DNA of 64,000 nt from Dermanyssus gallinae. Lineage: Eukaryota > Arthropoda > Arachnida > Mesostigmata > Dermanyssidae. This document shows positions 33,300 to 45,188 of this stretch, one piece after another (the stretch's first letter is position 1; the number at the start of each line of letters is the position of its first letter). The notes below the pieces were generated by a model, which ran no database searches, was not told where the DNA came from, and was given only the letters and a program-made list of their open reading frames with translations. Where the stretch lies: assembly GCA_003439945.1 (NCBI GenBank), contig QVRM01006480.1:1-64000 (forward strand), written 5' to 3'. The translations under genes and the position numbers were made by a program.

Positions 33300-36110
33300 G
33301 CTTAACGGCTGCTCAACCGATATTTTGAGGTTGGAGCGTCTGATCTACTATTCAAAAATAACAACTCACCGCGCCGACAATTAAAACGCCATTTTCACTT
33401 GGCACGGCGAGGCATGTGAAGTGGACACCCACAGCAAAGCCAGCAACTGCTTAGCTTCAAAGAGGTAGCAGCAATGGCTAATGAGTTTCGATGCGTTCTA
33501 TGTGTTTTCCTACGAAGCGGGGTGTCCAGATCCACGCAGGAAGAACTCATAAGAAGAAGATAGCCAAATCTAGTGGACCAGCAGTGCTCCAACAGGCCGC
33601 TGCCACTACTGGCAGCATCTCACAGCCGCTGCCTTCTTCGCACGCTCCACAAGCAGAATTCTTTCCTCAACCCGCCAGCCAGCCGCCAATTAATGGAGGG
33701 CCGACACCTGATCATCACCTGCCGCCTTCTTTTCCTCTTTCTATTCACAAGTTACTCGCCAACGCCAAGATGGCACGCAAGGTGCTGCGCAGGATCCCAA
33801 AGGGAGCGAGAATTCCCTTGCGCGGACTCTTCCACCGTCTGCTTAAAGACGTCGTGAAAAAGAATGACGAAGCGAGCTGGACCGCGCTGCTTACCCTCGC
33901 CCCAAAAGTCCTCCACGTCGACAAGGAAACCCAAGGAGTCCATAGCTTGGCCAGCGTAGTCAAAGAAAAGGTGGCCCTTTTCGGAGCTGCCACTCTGACT
34001 TGCATTGAGGCTGAGGGGCGAGGCAAACGTGCATTGACGGATAAAGCTCGCGCCCAGATTGCTGCTCACAAGTTTTCCATGGATTTTAATGTGCGGAGCG
34101 TCATTCGAATCTTGTCTTCCAATGACACGATTGCGCCCGTAACAAAGGAGTCGATTGATGAGATGATTGCAAAACACCCTCCTGCTCCCACAGGGGACGT
34201 GGTACCACCATCCCCTATGGGCTTGCCAGCGGTTGGGTCATGCTCAAGCGAGGATGTTGCCAAGGCACTTCGCACCTTTCCATCCGGTGCGGCGGGACGC
34301 CACTCATAATGGTGCAGAAATAATTGCCCACACTGCTCGCACCTTCCTCGAAAACAACGAGAAATGCTGCCTCCTAAAATTAAATTTAACTTGAACAAAC
34401 GAGGATAACTTTTGGCAGAGGTTTCCAAGCACGCCCCGGCCCTCTATCCAATGATGCATCAGGCATATAGCAGGCCGACTCCTCTGATGTTCGGTGAAGT
34501 TGAAATCAGGTCATCAGCCGGTTGTCAGCAGGGAGACGTAGTAGTACGTCAAACAGGTGACATCCAAGGTCCCTCTGTTTTACCTCGACGATGGGACCCT
34601 TCTTGACAACGATCCTTCGGCATTACTCAAAGGATCTCAGAGCGTTCGAGCAATGGAGCGGGATGCAGCTTAACCCATCTAAATGCGAGTTATTCCTACA
34701 GGGTTTCGAGGACGAAGAGAGACAGCAGGTGATTGCAGAATTTAACAGCAACCTCCCGGGCATCCTTGTAAAGGACCGGTGTGAACTAGACCTGCTGGGT
34801 ACGGCGGTCTTCCCCGAAATGATCGGCCCGGTACTGGCCGAGAAGAGAGAACAACTTTCCCGACTTTACCAGAGGCTGGGTCATCTCGGTAGACATTAAG
34901 CCTACTTTCTGCTTCGGCACGCAATGGGAGTACAAAAAGTCCTGTATGTACTACGGACCTCACCTACCTTCCTTTTGCCGTCAGAAACTTTGGACCTCGA
35001 CGACCAAGTGAGGAGAGCCTTAGAAAACATCCTTGACCTGACGCTGGATGATAAGGCATGGATGCAGGCAAGCCTATCAGTCCGGCTGGGTGGAATGGGC
35101 ATTTGCTCGGCCACGGACCTTGCCTTGCCCGCTTTTCTTGCTTCGTCGCATAGCTGCGCCTCTGCAGTGGCCGCTACTACCGGCGGACTCATCAGCCACC
35201 AACAAGACGCCATTCGGATCTGGGACGCGCGTCAGTCTGGTCGTCCTTCTGAGGAACAGGTCACTAGGCAGAAGGGGTGGGACCAAACGGCCACTCAGGC
35301 TACCCACTTAACTCTTCTGTCTGCCTGTGAGTTAGATATAGACGGCATTAGACTGAAATCGGTTTCATCCGACGCTGCCGGAGCGTGGCTTGACGTGTTT
35401 CCGTCCGAGCTAGTCGACAGTAAGCTGGCTGATGACCACTTCCGTGCCGCCAGTGGCCTCAGCCTTGGCATTGCCTTGTTTGAGACAGAGGCATGCCCGT
35501 GTGGTGGAACGGTGGATGAACGTGGCCTGCACCGACTTAGTTGCACTAAGCTGGCTGGGCTTACGCAAAGCCGCCACGATGCCATTAATGACAGCCTGGT
35601 GGACTACAGGGCGACGACAAGCATCGACCAGACGGCCTTACCAGCCGAGACTGGGACCGCAATCGGCCGCTGGCATGGGACGTCACCGTCTCCGACACGT
35701 ACGCCCTCGGCTATCGTGCACTAGCCAACGCGGGCGTCGGCAACATTATCCACCAACGGGAGATGCACAAATGGCGCTTATACGCGCATCTTCTTAAGGA
35801 CCACGTTGTAATGGCGTTCGGCCTCGAGTCATCTGGCGTTTGGGGCAAGAATGCACTCAAACTGACAAAGAAGCTTGGGAAGAAGCTTTTCGAGGCTACA
35901 GCGGAGCCAAAATCGACCGCTTTCCTCCGACAGAGAGTGTCATTTGAATTACAGAGAGGCAACCCCAAGAAGTTGAGTGGTCACCGACACTCAAGCAATA
36001 AGAATAATATAAGCAATATTGTAGATATTATATAAGCAATATATTGATAATTGGGATACACGTACATATTGTTAAAATAAACCATTGTTCAAATTTTTTT
36101 ATTATTATTA
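33300..36110 (+). pseudogene. R4/Dong-like LINE, full-span but decayed
   Basis: It starts just after (ATT)n. The N-terminal C2H2 finger is readable across a one-base shift (FRCVLC then TKRGVQIHAGRTH, 33485-33550). A 272-codon frame (33491-34309) covers the linker (LRRIPKGARIPLRGLFHRLL ... IAKHPPAPTG) and ends where the polymerase fingers are deleted. Then come CCLLKLNLTN, SAGCQQGDV, FYLDDGTLLDNDP (34575-34610), MQLNPSKCELFLQG and ELDLLGTAV. The frame 34924-35724 gives SVRLGGMGICSATDLAL and the zinc motif CPCGGTVDERGLHRLSC; a shifted frame gives the DVTVSDTYAL part of the endonuclease. It ends in LQRGNPKKLSGH, aataaacc, poly(T/A) and TTATTATTA (36105-36113). Confidence 0.8.
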
Positions 36111-36299
36111 GTATTTCGTATTAGTGCTACTTCTGCAGTAAAACAAAGGGGTTGCTGGCTTGGCTGTAGCTATCGACTTCTCATTCCTTGCCTTTCCAAA
36201 GAAAGACGTCGTGTTCATTGTCGGCGCGATGAGTTGTTGATATAACTGTTGGCGCCACTGTAGATTAGATATTCCAACATCAAAATTTAGTTGAGCAGT

Positions 36300-36585
36300 C
36301 GTTAGAATTCGGATTTGAGTGACAGCGGCATGCTGCTTGAAGCCTACGGACCGTTACGCGGGTGGTTTCGTTTTGTTTCACTATGTCGTGTGGATCCTCA
36401 CAGCCTCATGGCTGCTCGTGCCTCTGTTGCATGGCCACAAACAGTACACTAAACTGATCACTGAGTTACAGGCATTACTCTGAAATGTTACTTCGTGGGT
36501 TTACCAACCTGCACACACATGAATGGACGTGTTTCTTTGGAGCTCGATATACGCACGTCCGCACTCCTTCGCGTCCGCCATATTA
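36300..36585 (-). repeat. R1-clade 5'UTR-like dispersed repeat, solo copy
   Basis: This is similar to 4600-4865 (shared acgcgggtggtttcgttttg, tgatcactgag, gggtttaccaacctg, acgcacgtccgcactcc). No R1-clade coding sequence follows it here, so it is either a solo fragment or an independent repeat that supplied the LINE 5'UTR. Confidence 0.5.
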
Positions 36586-36588
36586 ATG

Positions 36589-36593
<5 letters not shown>

Positions 36594-36657
<64 letters not shown>
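36594..36657. repeat. (ATT)n microsatellite
   Basis: About 63 bases of ATT lie at the 3' end of the minus-strand R4/Dong-like element. Confidence 0.95.
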
Positions 36658-37601
36658 TTCCAAAAGCTTATAAAATTAAATATTTTTTTTAATTTATATA
36701 ATTTCACTATGTTAGCACTTTGGAATGGACAATTGTTTCCGCGCGAACGTGTGATCACGGGTTCTTTAACCCAGGGTTAGCCCAGTTCAACAAGGTGCCC
36801 CGAACAGACACTGCGTTTCCTCGTTGAATGTCGAGCGACATCCTCTGACGCAAGAATTCGAATGCCCTCGAGTCTCCTGTCGAAAGATTAAAGCTTTTAC
36901 CGAACCGCTGAATCAGCTTGAGCGTAAGGGGGCCTGCAGCTCCCATAGTCTCGAACGCCAACGGACAAAATTCGTGCGGATAATCGACGCTTAAATATTT
37001 TCTGCATTTATTAGCCTCAGCTAACCTGGAGGCATGACCTGCTCGGTCCGCACCTGCACCGACCATCGAAGGGGCTCATGAGTCGGTTACAGTTGCGTCC
37101 CAAACAAGCATGCGGCCACGCTCAAAGGGCGTCAAAGTCAGACCGTCAGGTCTTTTTCCATCATCCCTCGAAAGACCCGGGGGCTCTAGAACGCACGGGA
37201 AGCCGGCGGACCCGAGTGCGCGGCTAAAGGTGTCATTTAAAGCGGAGTGACGCGCTCGTCGGCCTGCACTCAACGCGCATGACAAGCAATGATGGGCCAA
37301 GGCGTCCACGAAATCACCACAACGACATCGGTGGGGCACGACTAGGTTAACACCAAGCCGCAGCCCTGCGCTTATACGCGTCGTCTCGTCGTCTAACAGA
37401 GTCCCAATTCGCGAGCAGGGTAGGGCCTGTAGCCAAGCCCCAGCCCCTTGACTGCTAACAGCTTGAAGCCTGGCTCTATCAGCAACAGAAGGTGCTCTAT
37501 TAATCAGGCCTGCTAGTCGCTTTTCATGTAAGGGGGCTATCCAACTACCCTGGTTAGCCTTATCCTCCGGAGGAGAATCAAATAGCAACGATAATTCTTC
37601 G
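36658..37601 (-). pseudogene. R4/Dong-like LINE 2, 3' part (endonuclease), separated by nested insertion
   Basis: The minus frame 37609-37076 continues the protein after the thumb: KRLAGLINRAPSVADRARLQ, the zinc motif CRCGDFVDALAHHCLSC, RRARHSALNDTFSRAL, GIPC-like [22 protein letters not shown] and VWDATVTDS (endonuclease core). After a stop or shift near 37070 it continues SMVGAGADRAGHASRLAEANK ... RGNAVSVRGTLLNW to 36755. The 3'UTR (~95 nt) ends against (TTA)n. The frame joins correctly to the upstream half across the inserted element at 37602-40220. Confidence 0.85.
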
Positions 37602-40220
37602 CTAGTCAACTACTAATTTGCTTTCCCTTCTCTAGTGTTTAGCATCCCCGCTCGAAAAGAAAAAGGACGCACACTTACATCAGTTATTCGGGAAAACCTG
37701 GCACGCTTCCGTCGGAGAGCTAAAATAGATGAAAACCCTCACCTGTGTGGAACAAAACGCGGGACGCCCTCGCCGTGTGACACTGACATCCGACGGTCAA
37801 AAATGGTACAGACGAAACTCGCTCAGGGAGATATTTCGTCGGCCGCCCGCACGCTTTTGTCCACTGACCAGATGGCCCCAGTGAATCCACAAACTCTCGA
37901 AAGCCTCATAGCCAAGCACCCCGAACACCCCCCAGACGCAACCTTCCCAGACGCACCAGCGACCAGACCACCCGGATCCGAAATCTCCGTTACCCCAGCG
38001 GAGATCCGCAATGCAATTAGAAGTTTTCCTAATTGCTCTAGCGGGGGCCCCGATGGACTTCGCCCTCGCCACTTAAAGGATCTCATTGGCAGACAGGATG
38101 AAAACAGTAATCCTTTGCTGCTCTCTCTGTGCCGCTTTGTTACCCTGGCCATCAATGGACAACTACCAGAATTTATATTGCCAATATTTTATGGAGCTTC
38201 TCTTATCGCTCTCCGGAAGAAGGACGGCGGAATAAGACCTATTGCAGTGGGGCTCACTCTACGAAGGCTTGTTGGCAAAGTCCTCGTCAAGAAATCAATC
38301 AAGGATATTGTTGAGTTAGTTGCCCCACTGCAACTTGGCTGTGGTATTAAGGGGGGTACCGAAGCTGCCGTACATGCCACCGCTGCATACATTAAATCAC
38401 ACAGAGCCGCAAACCATAAAATCTTAGTAAAGTTGGACTTTCAAAATGCCTTTAACATGATGCGAAGAGACCACATTTTAAATTCGGTTAAACAGCGAAC
38501 CCCTGAGCTGTACGCCGCCATCTACCAAATGTATCGTTTCCCGTCCAACCTCTATTGGCAAGGAAAGACTATACTGTCAAAATGTGGGGTGCAGCAGGGT
38601 GACCCGTGTGGGCCTGCCCTCTTCTGCATAGGATTATATGAGCTTCAGGCACGATTGCAGTCAGAATTGCGTCCGTGGTACTTAGACGATGGACTACTTG
38701 CTGGCGATTTGCCTGGTGTCCTTTCCGACATTAAGAAGGTCCAGGACTTCGAGGCGGTCTCGGGCTTGAAGCTCAACGACAGTAAATGTGAGCTCCTCGT
38801 TTTATCGCACAACGATAGGGAGGAAACTGCTGCCGCAGTGCGAGCAAAACTACCCAATATCAAGTGGCTAACGGAGGAAAACGTCGAATTGCTGGGTGCA
38901 CCGCTAACTGACGCAGCAGTTGTGGGTGCCCTCCAAAAGAGGCTCACAGATGCGAAACGGTGGTGCAGTAGATTAAAACATCTAGACGCACACCCAGCCT
39001 TGTACCTTCTACGGGAAAGTCTTTCCACGCCTCGTTTAATTTATCTTCTGCGATGTTCTCCCTCGTACAAGAGAGATGACCTTCTCCACGTTTTCGACGA
39101 ACTCCTCCGAACGACACTCGAGTGCTTACTCAACGTGCGCCTAGGAGACAACGCATGGGCCCAAGCTACGCTGCCCGTCAGCGCAGGTGGCCTCGGTGTC
39201 CGTACAACTAAAGAGCTGGCCCTGTCGTGCTACGTGGGCTCAATCACAGATTTTAAACATCTGATTGCTTCCATAGGCCCAGAAGGTACATCGGAGGTGA
39301 TCGAACGGGCTTCGCGTACGAGCCTGGACGAATTTGAGGCGCGATGGGAGGCTCTGCCGGCTTCCCTAACGCAAGAGTCTCTCGACCGCATTGTCGTGGA
39401 GCTTAAACAGGCCTCTCTTCTGTCTCAGGCGCAAACCACGGCTGACAAGGCTAGATTACGAGCTTGTTTCGATCCGATGAGTGGCAAGTGGCTTCAGGCC
39501 CTCCCCTCGCCGCAACTAGGTACGATGCTGGACAATAACACACTCCGCATCGTGTCTGGCCTGCGGCTGGGAGAGACGGTCTGTGCCGCTCATCTTTGCA
39601 ACCGGTGCCGATCCCCCGTAACAACAACAGGGGAACACGCTCTATCGTGCCGATACAGCGCCGGCCGCCACCCACGGCACTATGCAATAAACGACGTCGT
39701 CTGTCGTGCACTGTATAGTGCACAGGTGCCGGCTGTGAAAGAGCCACCAGGCCTTAGCGCCAATAGTGGGTTACGACCGGACGGCAAAACACTAACCCCT
39801 TGGGAAAGAGGTCGCCTACTTGTATGGGACGTTACCGTGTCGTGTACATTGGCCAGGAGCTACGTCGCTCGAACAAGCCAGAAAGCTGGTGCCTCTGCTT
39901 GTCTTGCGGAGGACCGCAAGTTAGCGAAGTACAGAGAACTTAATCCGCAATTTATCGTCCAGCCAATTGCCTTAGAAACTTACGGACCCATGGGTGAAGA
40001 AACGTCAAGATTTTTTAAAGAGCTTGGAAAAGGCTAAACGCAGTCACAAGGGATCCTCGTTCTGGAGAGTTCCTACTGCAGCGAGTATCGATCGAGCTTC
40101 AGCGGGGAAATGCGGTGTCAGTCGAAGGGTCCCTTCCCTCTGCCGAAGGGTTCCCTGAGATCCCGTAGTAATAATGATGTTCTAAATACTATTTTGATTA
40201 AATAAAACAAATGATGAAAA
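37602..40220 (+). mobile_element. R4/Dong-like LINE 3, nested in LINE 2, with 9-bp target duplication
   Basis: The element is flanked by aattcttcg at 37593-37601 and 40221-40229, and its 3' end is A-rich (aaataaaacaaatgatgaaaa). It interrupts the minus-strand R4/Dong-like LINE 2. It lacks ORF1 and the ORF2 zinc finger, so it is 5' truncated, but the remaining polymerase is the longest uninterrupted frame in the window. Confidence 0.85.
37635..40037 (+). pseudogene. R4/Dong-like ORF2 (reverse transcriptase and endonuclease), long open frame
   Basis: This is an 800-codon frame without an initiator of its own, because it is 5' truncated. In order: LAQGDISSAARTLLSTDQMAP (linker), GGPDGLRPRHLKDLI, GGIRPIAVGLTLRRLVGKVL, ILVKLDFQNAFNMMRRDH (catalytic Asp), GVQQGDPCGPALFCIGLYEL, WYLDDGLLAGDLP (catalytic pair), VELLGAPLTD, VSAGGLGVRTTKELALSC. 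The zinc motif is CNRCRSPVTTTGEHALSC, then SAGRHPRHYAINDVVCRAL, and the endonuclease core is RPDGKTLTPW ... LLVWDVTVSC. A one-base frameshift near 40033 causes a premature stop; the shifted frame continues RDPRSGEFLLQRVSIELQ and RGNAVSVEGS to the usual end. Everything needed for catalysis appears present. Confidence 0.88.
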
Positions 40221-41887
40221 AATTCTTCGGTCAGCTTTTGAAGTTCAACGTTATAGGCATCCCAACCATCACTGTCCAATAATGTTTTAACCCTGTCCGC
40301 CGCCTGGGTCAATGACGCCACGATGGCGGGTCCTGCCATCATGACCGCGTCCGGCACACCTAGACCGCCTAAAGAAACCGGGAGCATTACTTGTTCCCTT
40401 GCTGCATCAGTCAGCTTAAGATTTAGTATGATCTCTAAAATGTCTAAACTAAGTCCATTAAATGGTTGTAAAAGCTCTGGTGATCAAAGCAGGTTGGAAC
40501 CTCTAAGAAGGTGTGTTAACCTCGTGGCTGAAAAACAAGATTTAAGAAGGAATAGACCGCAGTAGGCGCCCAATTGGGGTAGTCTGCCTGTGGCGAAGTC
40601 GAGTTTAACTCTTTGACTGTCTAATGCTTTTGCAATGCCGTCTGGCAATAAGGGAACTCCTAGCAGCTCCAGGTTAACCTTGTCTACTACGCGATAGCCC
40701 GGAAGCAAGTTTAAAAGGTTACTTAAATCTAATGGCTCTAATTATTTAGGAGCTGTGACATATACTTCACATTTAACCGGGTTCAGTGTCAGCCCGCTAA
40801 TTGCACTAAAATCATTAACTTTCCGGATATCGTCAAGTACGGTCGGGAGGTCCCCGCCCAGAATCCCGTCATCCAAGTACCAGGCATTAAGGGGAGACTG
40901 CCGTGAATCCATTAATTTATTGTTATACAACGACTGACGAACAAGCGATCGGACGTAATGAGCTATTTTTTTTTTGTGCAAACGTTCTTGCCCCAAAGAT
41001 GAGTGGTAAAAGAGAAGACGGGGGCAAGCCCCATCTGAGCACATCAACTACTTTAGCAATGGCGTCCGCTAGTCGACTGGCCGTGCTCCCCAGTGCACCA
41101 GACAACAAGTCCTGCAACAGACGAGGCCTTATGAAGTCTAGGTCGGCAGCTGAACTTCGGCTAAAAGTCTTAATTGCACTCAGTACCTCTTCACGTGAGG
41201 TTGAGGAAGGCAGCGTGACTGCCGGGGTGAGGGCACGGAAAGATCCAATAACGCGTCTGGATGTTTGGAGCGGAGAGCTTCCGTATTTTCGTTGGCTGAC
41301 GCTAGCGTATCCTGGGAGCTCATCAATCTGGCAGCACCGAAAATATCGCCTTCTGACAGCTTGACCCTCACTCGTCTGGGAAGGTCGCCATCGCGGTGGG
41401 CCATAACTTTGCGTCCTGATTCCTCGTGCGTCAGATCCTTGAGCCTTAGTCCCGATGTAAAGTCAAGTAGGTTCTTCCTGACCAGGACAGACAGGGATTG
41501 AGCCTCTTTCCTAGCCCGAGGAAGTCTCAACATGGCCGGAACGAAGGAGAATAGAGAGTACCAGGCGAAGAGGTCGTTGTCCTTGGCGACGTTTAGGAAG
41601 ACCTTAGTGAGCTCCTCCGCAACAGCAGGCTGCACAGATTTAGGTAATATGCGTAACAGTTTGGCATGACGCATGTTTTCCTGGATGTCAGAAAGTAGTG
41701 TGTTAACATCAAATTCTTCTGCCAGAGCCTGGTGTGATGTGGACGGCATGTTGGCGTCGTCGGCGTGTCTGACCGATATATGTGTGGCAAGACCCCTTCT
41801 CGTGAAGACAGCTTTACACACAGGACATGTAGCCCTGTTGGGGTCACCAACAACAAGAGTATCGTTTGAGTTTTCGTTGTCTGGCAT
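40221..41887 (-). pseudogene. R4/Dong-like LINE 2, ORF2 5' part (zinc finger and polymerase)
   Basis: The ATG at 41887 overlaps the ORF1 stop (TAATG). The protein begins MPDNENSND, then the C2H2 finger CPVCKAVFTRRGLATHISVRH, then a linker like that of the copy at 23500 (HAKLLRILPKSVQPAVAEELTKVFL, LSEGDIFGAARLMSSQD). A frameshift near 41190 leads to LRWGLPPSSLLPLIFGART. The central polymerase with the first catalytic Asp is deleted near 40930. NAWYLDDGILGGDLP follows, then LELLGVPLLP, then MLPVSLGGLGVPDAVMMAGPA, ending at ELQKLTEE where the nested LINE enters. It resumes at 37601. Confidence 0.85.
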
Positions 41888-41889
41888 TA
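41885..41889 (-). promoter_or_regulatory. TAATG stop/start overlap, second copy
   Basis: On the minus strand TAA (41889-41887) and ATG (41887-41885) share one base, exactly as at 23498-23502, although the surrounding codons differ. Confidence 0.75.
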
Positions 41890-43370
41890 TGATGTAAGAG
41901 ATTTGAGCTTCTCTGCAAGAGGAAAGAGGGCCAAGAGAGGCTTTAGGGCCTCTGCAATCGTCTTTAAGGTTGCTGCCAAATCAGGACTGATGCCCTCTAA
42001 CATCCGAGCGACGTCTGTTAAGGCGCTTCCGACATCCCTGCGCGACGTCTTGGTATGGATGTTTCTCTTCGTAATAAATTTAGAAGCGCGTCGCGGCAGA
42101 ACTTGGCGACTCCTGTATGCCTTGGCTCGCTTTTGTTCGGGCTTTGGTAATGGTCGCGGATTAGGAAGAAGCAGCTAAGGCGAGGTGCTTTCTTGCATGG
42201 TAGATATGCCCCTGAGAACTGCTGCGTAGGAAGCTTTGCTGCTGTTGGAACAGTTAGTTTGTGCGTCTTCTGCGACTGTGGCTGTGACATCAGGTCTCTC
42301 CGTGATCGATGCACTCGGGTGCGTTGCCTTAACTTGCTGAAGAACTCTCGCCTCCATGATGATCCTGTTACGTTCACGGAGATGAGCCACACGCAGACAA
42401 GAAGGCGATCCGGCCGCGTGGGGGCCACCACAGTTGACACATCTCGATTGTTTGGTGCAACTGGACGCCAGATGATCAGAACCTCCACATTTATTGCAGG
42501 CCTTGAGAAAAGTGCACCTGTCCGCTAGATGCCCCACTCGTTGACAATTGTAGCATAACTTTGGTTGATCAGGCTCCAGCACGACTGAGTGGGTCTTGTA
42601 CCCCAGGAAGACAGATACAGGCGGTTGACGGTCAAACGTCAGGATCATCTTGCTGAGTGGGGTTTTACCAGCGTGACCTGTGCGGAATAACCGTCGAGCG
42701 TGCACCACACCGCAATCTGCTAGCTCTTCGCGTATCTCGTCGTCTGTAAATGCGACATCGACGCCTTGAATTCTCGCCTTAAATTAGGTTAGAGCTGGGC
42801 AGGTCACCGTGACGGGTATCGACCCTATTGCGGAAAGTTGCGTAAGCTTTCTGGCCGCATCCTCTGATTTGACCCATAGGGATATAGCGGCTTTACTGCT
42901 TGATATCTTGCAGTCGGGGAAATTGGAATAAATAGCCTTACATAACTGCAGCAATGTGCTATCAGCAAACTCCTTTGAAGCAGAATCCTCGTTTGGTTTT
43001 CTCCGTATGACTACCTTAAAGGCGTTGAATAGACCACTAGACGCATCTACTCTCAGTTTGTCCAACTGGCGCTGCTCGCGAGATAGTTTTCTGCTCACGC
43101 TTAGACACCACCAACGTGATGGTTCGTCAGGTTCATCGCAACTTGTAACCTTTTTTCGCTTACACCCTGGTGTTGCACCTTCTTCTTGAATCTCCGACGT
43201 TTCGGCACTGCCACTGGGGTCGACTTGTGATACTTCAGAGGATGCGCCACAAGCTTTGTTGCCGACTGGCTTCGAGACACCGGTTTGTGCCGCAATTGGT
43301 GTCTCTTTGGCAATTGTGCTTCTGAGTCTGGAGATATCCAAACTACCAGGCGGCTTACTGCCGCTGGATT
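41887..43370 (-). pseudogene. R4/Dong-like LINE 2 ORF1: CCHC gag-like protein
   Basis: One minus-strand frame from about 43370 to 41887 encodes a homologue of the ORF1 at 22037-23500. Matching blocks are SREQRQLDKLRVDASSG, NAFKVVIRRKP, KMILTFDRQPP, LEPDQPKLCYNCQRVGHLADRC, CNKCGGSDHLASSC and CVNCGGPHAAGSPSC, then LRERNRIIMEARVLQQ. Two in-frame stops (TAA at 42786-42784, TAG near 42177-42175) disrupt it. The C terminus reads LFPLAEKLKSLTS before the TAA that overlaps the ORF2 ATG. No ATG was found at the expected start, which was probably lost by mutation. The function is presumably RNA binding in the retrotransposition particle. Confidence 0.82.
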
Positions 43371-43429
43371 CCCGTGCTTATAAATGGACAAAAAAATAAT
43401 AATGATTAATTTAAAAAAATGCCACTTGT

Positions 43430-43500
43430 GGGAGTTGAACCGAGGCTTCACAGATGACAGTCGCAGACGCTACCACCGGGTTACGGCAACTCCACAAATT
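43430..43500 (-). repeat. tRNA-like sequence upstream of LINE 2 ORF1
   Basis: On minus: an A-box-like gtaacccggtggtagcg, a B-box-like ggttcaactcc, and a T run about 15 nt later. The ends ggagttg and caactcc are complementary. The LINE ORF1 begins 60 nt further on, as with the block at 21849-21945. Confidence 0.5.
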
Positions 43501-43829
43501 AGTCCACACGTAAGCAGTAGCGATCGCCGCCGCAGGTTGGCCACAACCGTATGGCTAGCAATGACGTTGGCAAATCGAACACAGTTGTCAGAAAGCCCTG
43601 AAAGAGTCAGGACCCCCTGAAGAGTAACCAGAGTGCCTCGAGGCGTACGTTGTGCACCGTTCGAACACTCACTATGGAAAGTCTAGATGATGCAATTATC
43701 ACCACGAAATTCACAGTCAAGCCTCTCGTAATAGTGGATTTTACGGGAGCCAACACAAAACACGACCGTACTCAACCGCATCGAATGGTGACAAAAAAAA
43801 TATTATATTATTATTATTATTGACTACTA
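43501..43829. other. Unassigned stretch with short (ATT)n
   Basis: No gene was recognised. A short ATT/TAT tract lies at 43799-43826, immediately before the 5' end of the family B LINE. Confidence 0.5.
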
Positions 43830-45188
43830 CAACAGATGACACGGTTAGCGTTTTAAAGCATCTACCTCGACTATGCTTCAATAGGTCAAACTCCTTCGTT
43901 CCACGGCATTTGTAATTTTGATATTACTGGCTGGAGATATCGAGAGCAACCCAGGCCCCTTATGTGTCACTTGTGTTGGTCATATTCAGCAAGTAGAAGA
44001 CCCCTGTTTGTGAGGGCTGCAATAAATCTCTCTACACTCATTGTGCATATCAAATACCTGATCGGTACATTACAAACTGCAAGTCAATGCTGTTAGTTAC
44101 TGTTACCGCAGCAACTAACAGCATATTTGTAAAGACCAACTGTGGTTGCGTCAGCGATCTACATTCACTCTAGCAAAAATTGACGAATTAACAAAAAACC
44201 GTCAATAAGTTAGTCGCTGGCAATATAAACAGCACCATTGCCACAACCCCAGCCGTCCACCGGGCCAGCAACTATCAACCAGCGCTGAAACGACAACAAA
44301 CATTGCAAACGTGCAGAAGCAATACTCAGCCAAGTTTGCATGCAAAAAACAAGACCGGAACCTCTTGACGTCTACTTATTCAAGATGTGCCAAAACAACA
44401 TCAAAGCCGCAGCGGTACGTTCACACTAAATAGAGGACCCAATAATGCATGGCTGATAGTTGGAAAAGAAGGACACGTGACGAATTGTGAACCACGTGCA
44501 ACTCTTGGCACGAACAAACTGACGGATCTGATAGTTGCAAACGTTCAAGACGTGTCTAAAAGACCTTGCATGAACGCGTTATTTGTAAGCCGTCTTAATT
44601 TGTCACATACATGTGAGGACATACGCAAATATGTAGCACGGATAGTGGGTAAGGATGTGGATCTTAAAGTGACCAAAATTTCAGGTATGAACCAGGCGTT
44701 TTATAATCGTTTTCATATAAATATAAGAGCCAACAAATTGAATGAACTACTGGATCCTGGGATGTAGTCGGAAGAGATACATTTTCGCCCTTTTCTCGGA
44801 CAACTACAATTATTTAAAATATACGGCGCAGAGAAAACGACGACCGCAGGAAGTAAGCGCTGCAGACACACTGAAGAAAATGACGATATTACAATGATAG
44901 ATCTTTGAAATATTGACAAGTGGCGTCGAAGCAGCCCGTAAAACAGCAAATACACACACAGAACCAATACAGGCGTATGTTGTGAAACGTTAAATCTTTA
45001 GAATCATTATATAATAAGTCACGCGAATACGACTTTTTCGACATAGATATAATGTTTTTAACCGAAACGTTTGCGACAAACATAGCCAGTATAAATCAGT
45101 TCACACAACACAAAGTATATCATGGATTTGCACTACATTTTCAAGGCAGAGGCCGACCCAAATGGGGTGTGGCCATTGTCGTCAGAAC
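43830..45188 (+). pseudogene. Family B LINE, 5' part: 2A-PHD ORF1 and start of endonuclease
   Basis: This is the 5' portion of an APE-type LINE. ORF1 would begin near the ATG at 43873 (a TAG follows three codons later). It opens with a short hydrophobic lead and a 2A-like peptide (43897-43959), then a PHD-like finger: CVTC, a frameshift, and CEGCNKSLYTHC. The frame 44387-44767 holds a domain typical of CR1/L2 ORF1 proteins: MNALFVSRLNLSHTCEDIR, KYVARIVGKDVDLKVTKI and ELLDPGM, then a TAG where Trp is usual. The ORF2 endonuclease starts about 44990: YDFFDIDIMFLTETF (catalytic Glu) and QGRGRPKWGVAIVVRT. It is cut at 45188 by the family A insertion and continues at 48631. Confidence 0.8.
43897..43959 (+). 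other. 2A-like ribosome-skipping peptide
   Basis: The codons read a Leu/Ile-rich lead (TAFVILILLAG) followed by DIESNPGP and then L. This fits the D-x-E-x-N-P-G-P consensus with the usual hydrophobic run before it. The final Pro codon is normally the one at which the ribosome skips bond formation. It sits at the very start of ORF1, as described for some CR1-type LINEs of other invertebrates. It is a retrotransposon feature here; nothing viral surrounds it. Confidence 0.85.

Noticed and set aside
43936..43959. A viral insertion because of the 2A motif
   Set aside because: The neighbours are LINE ORF1 and endonuclease sequences; no viral replicase or capsid homology is visible.
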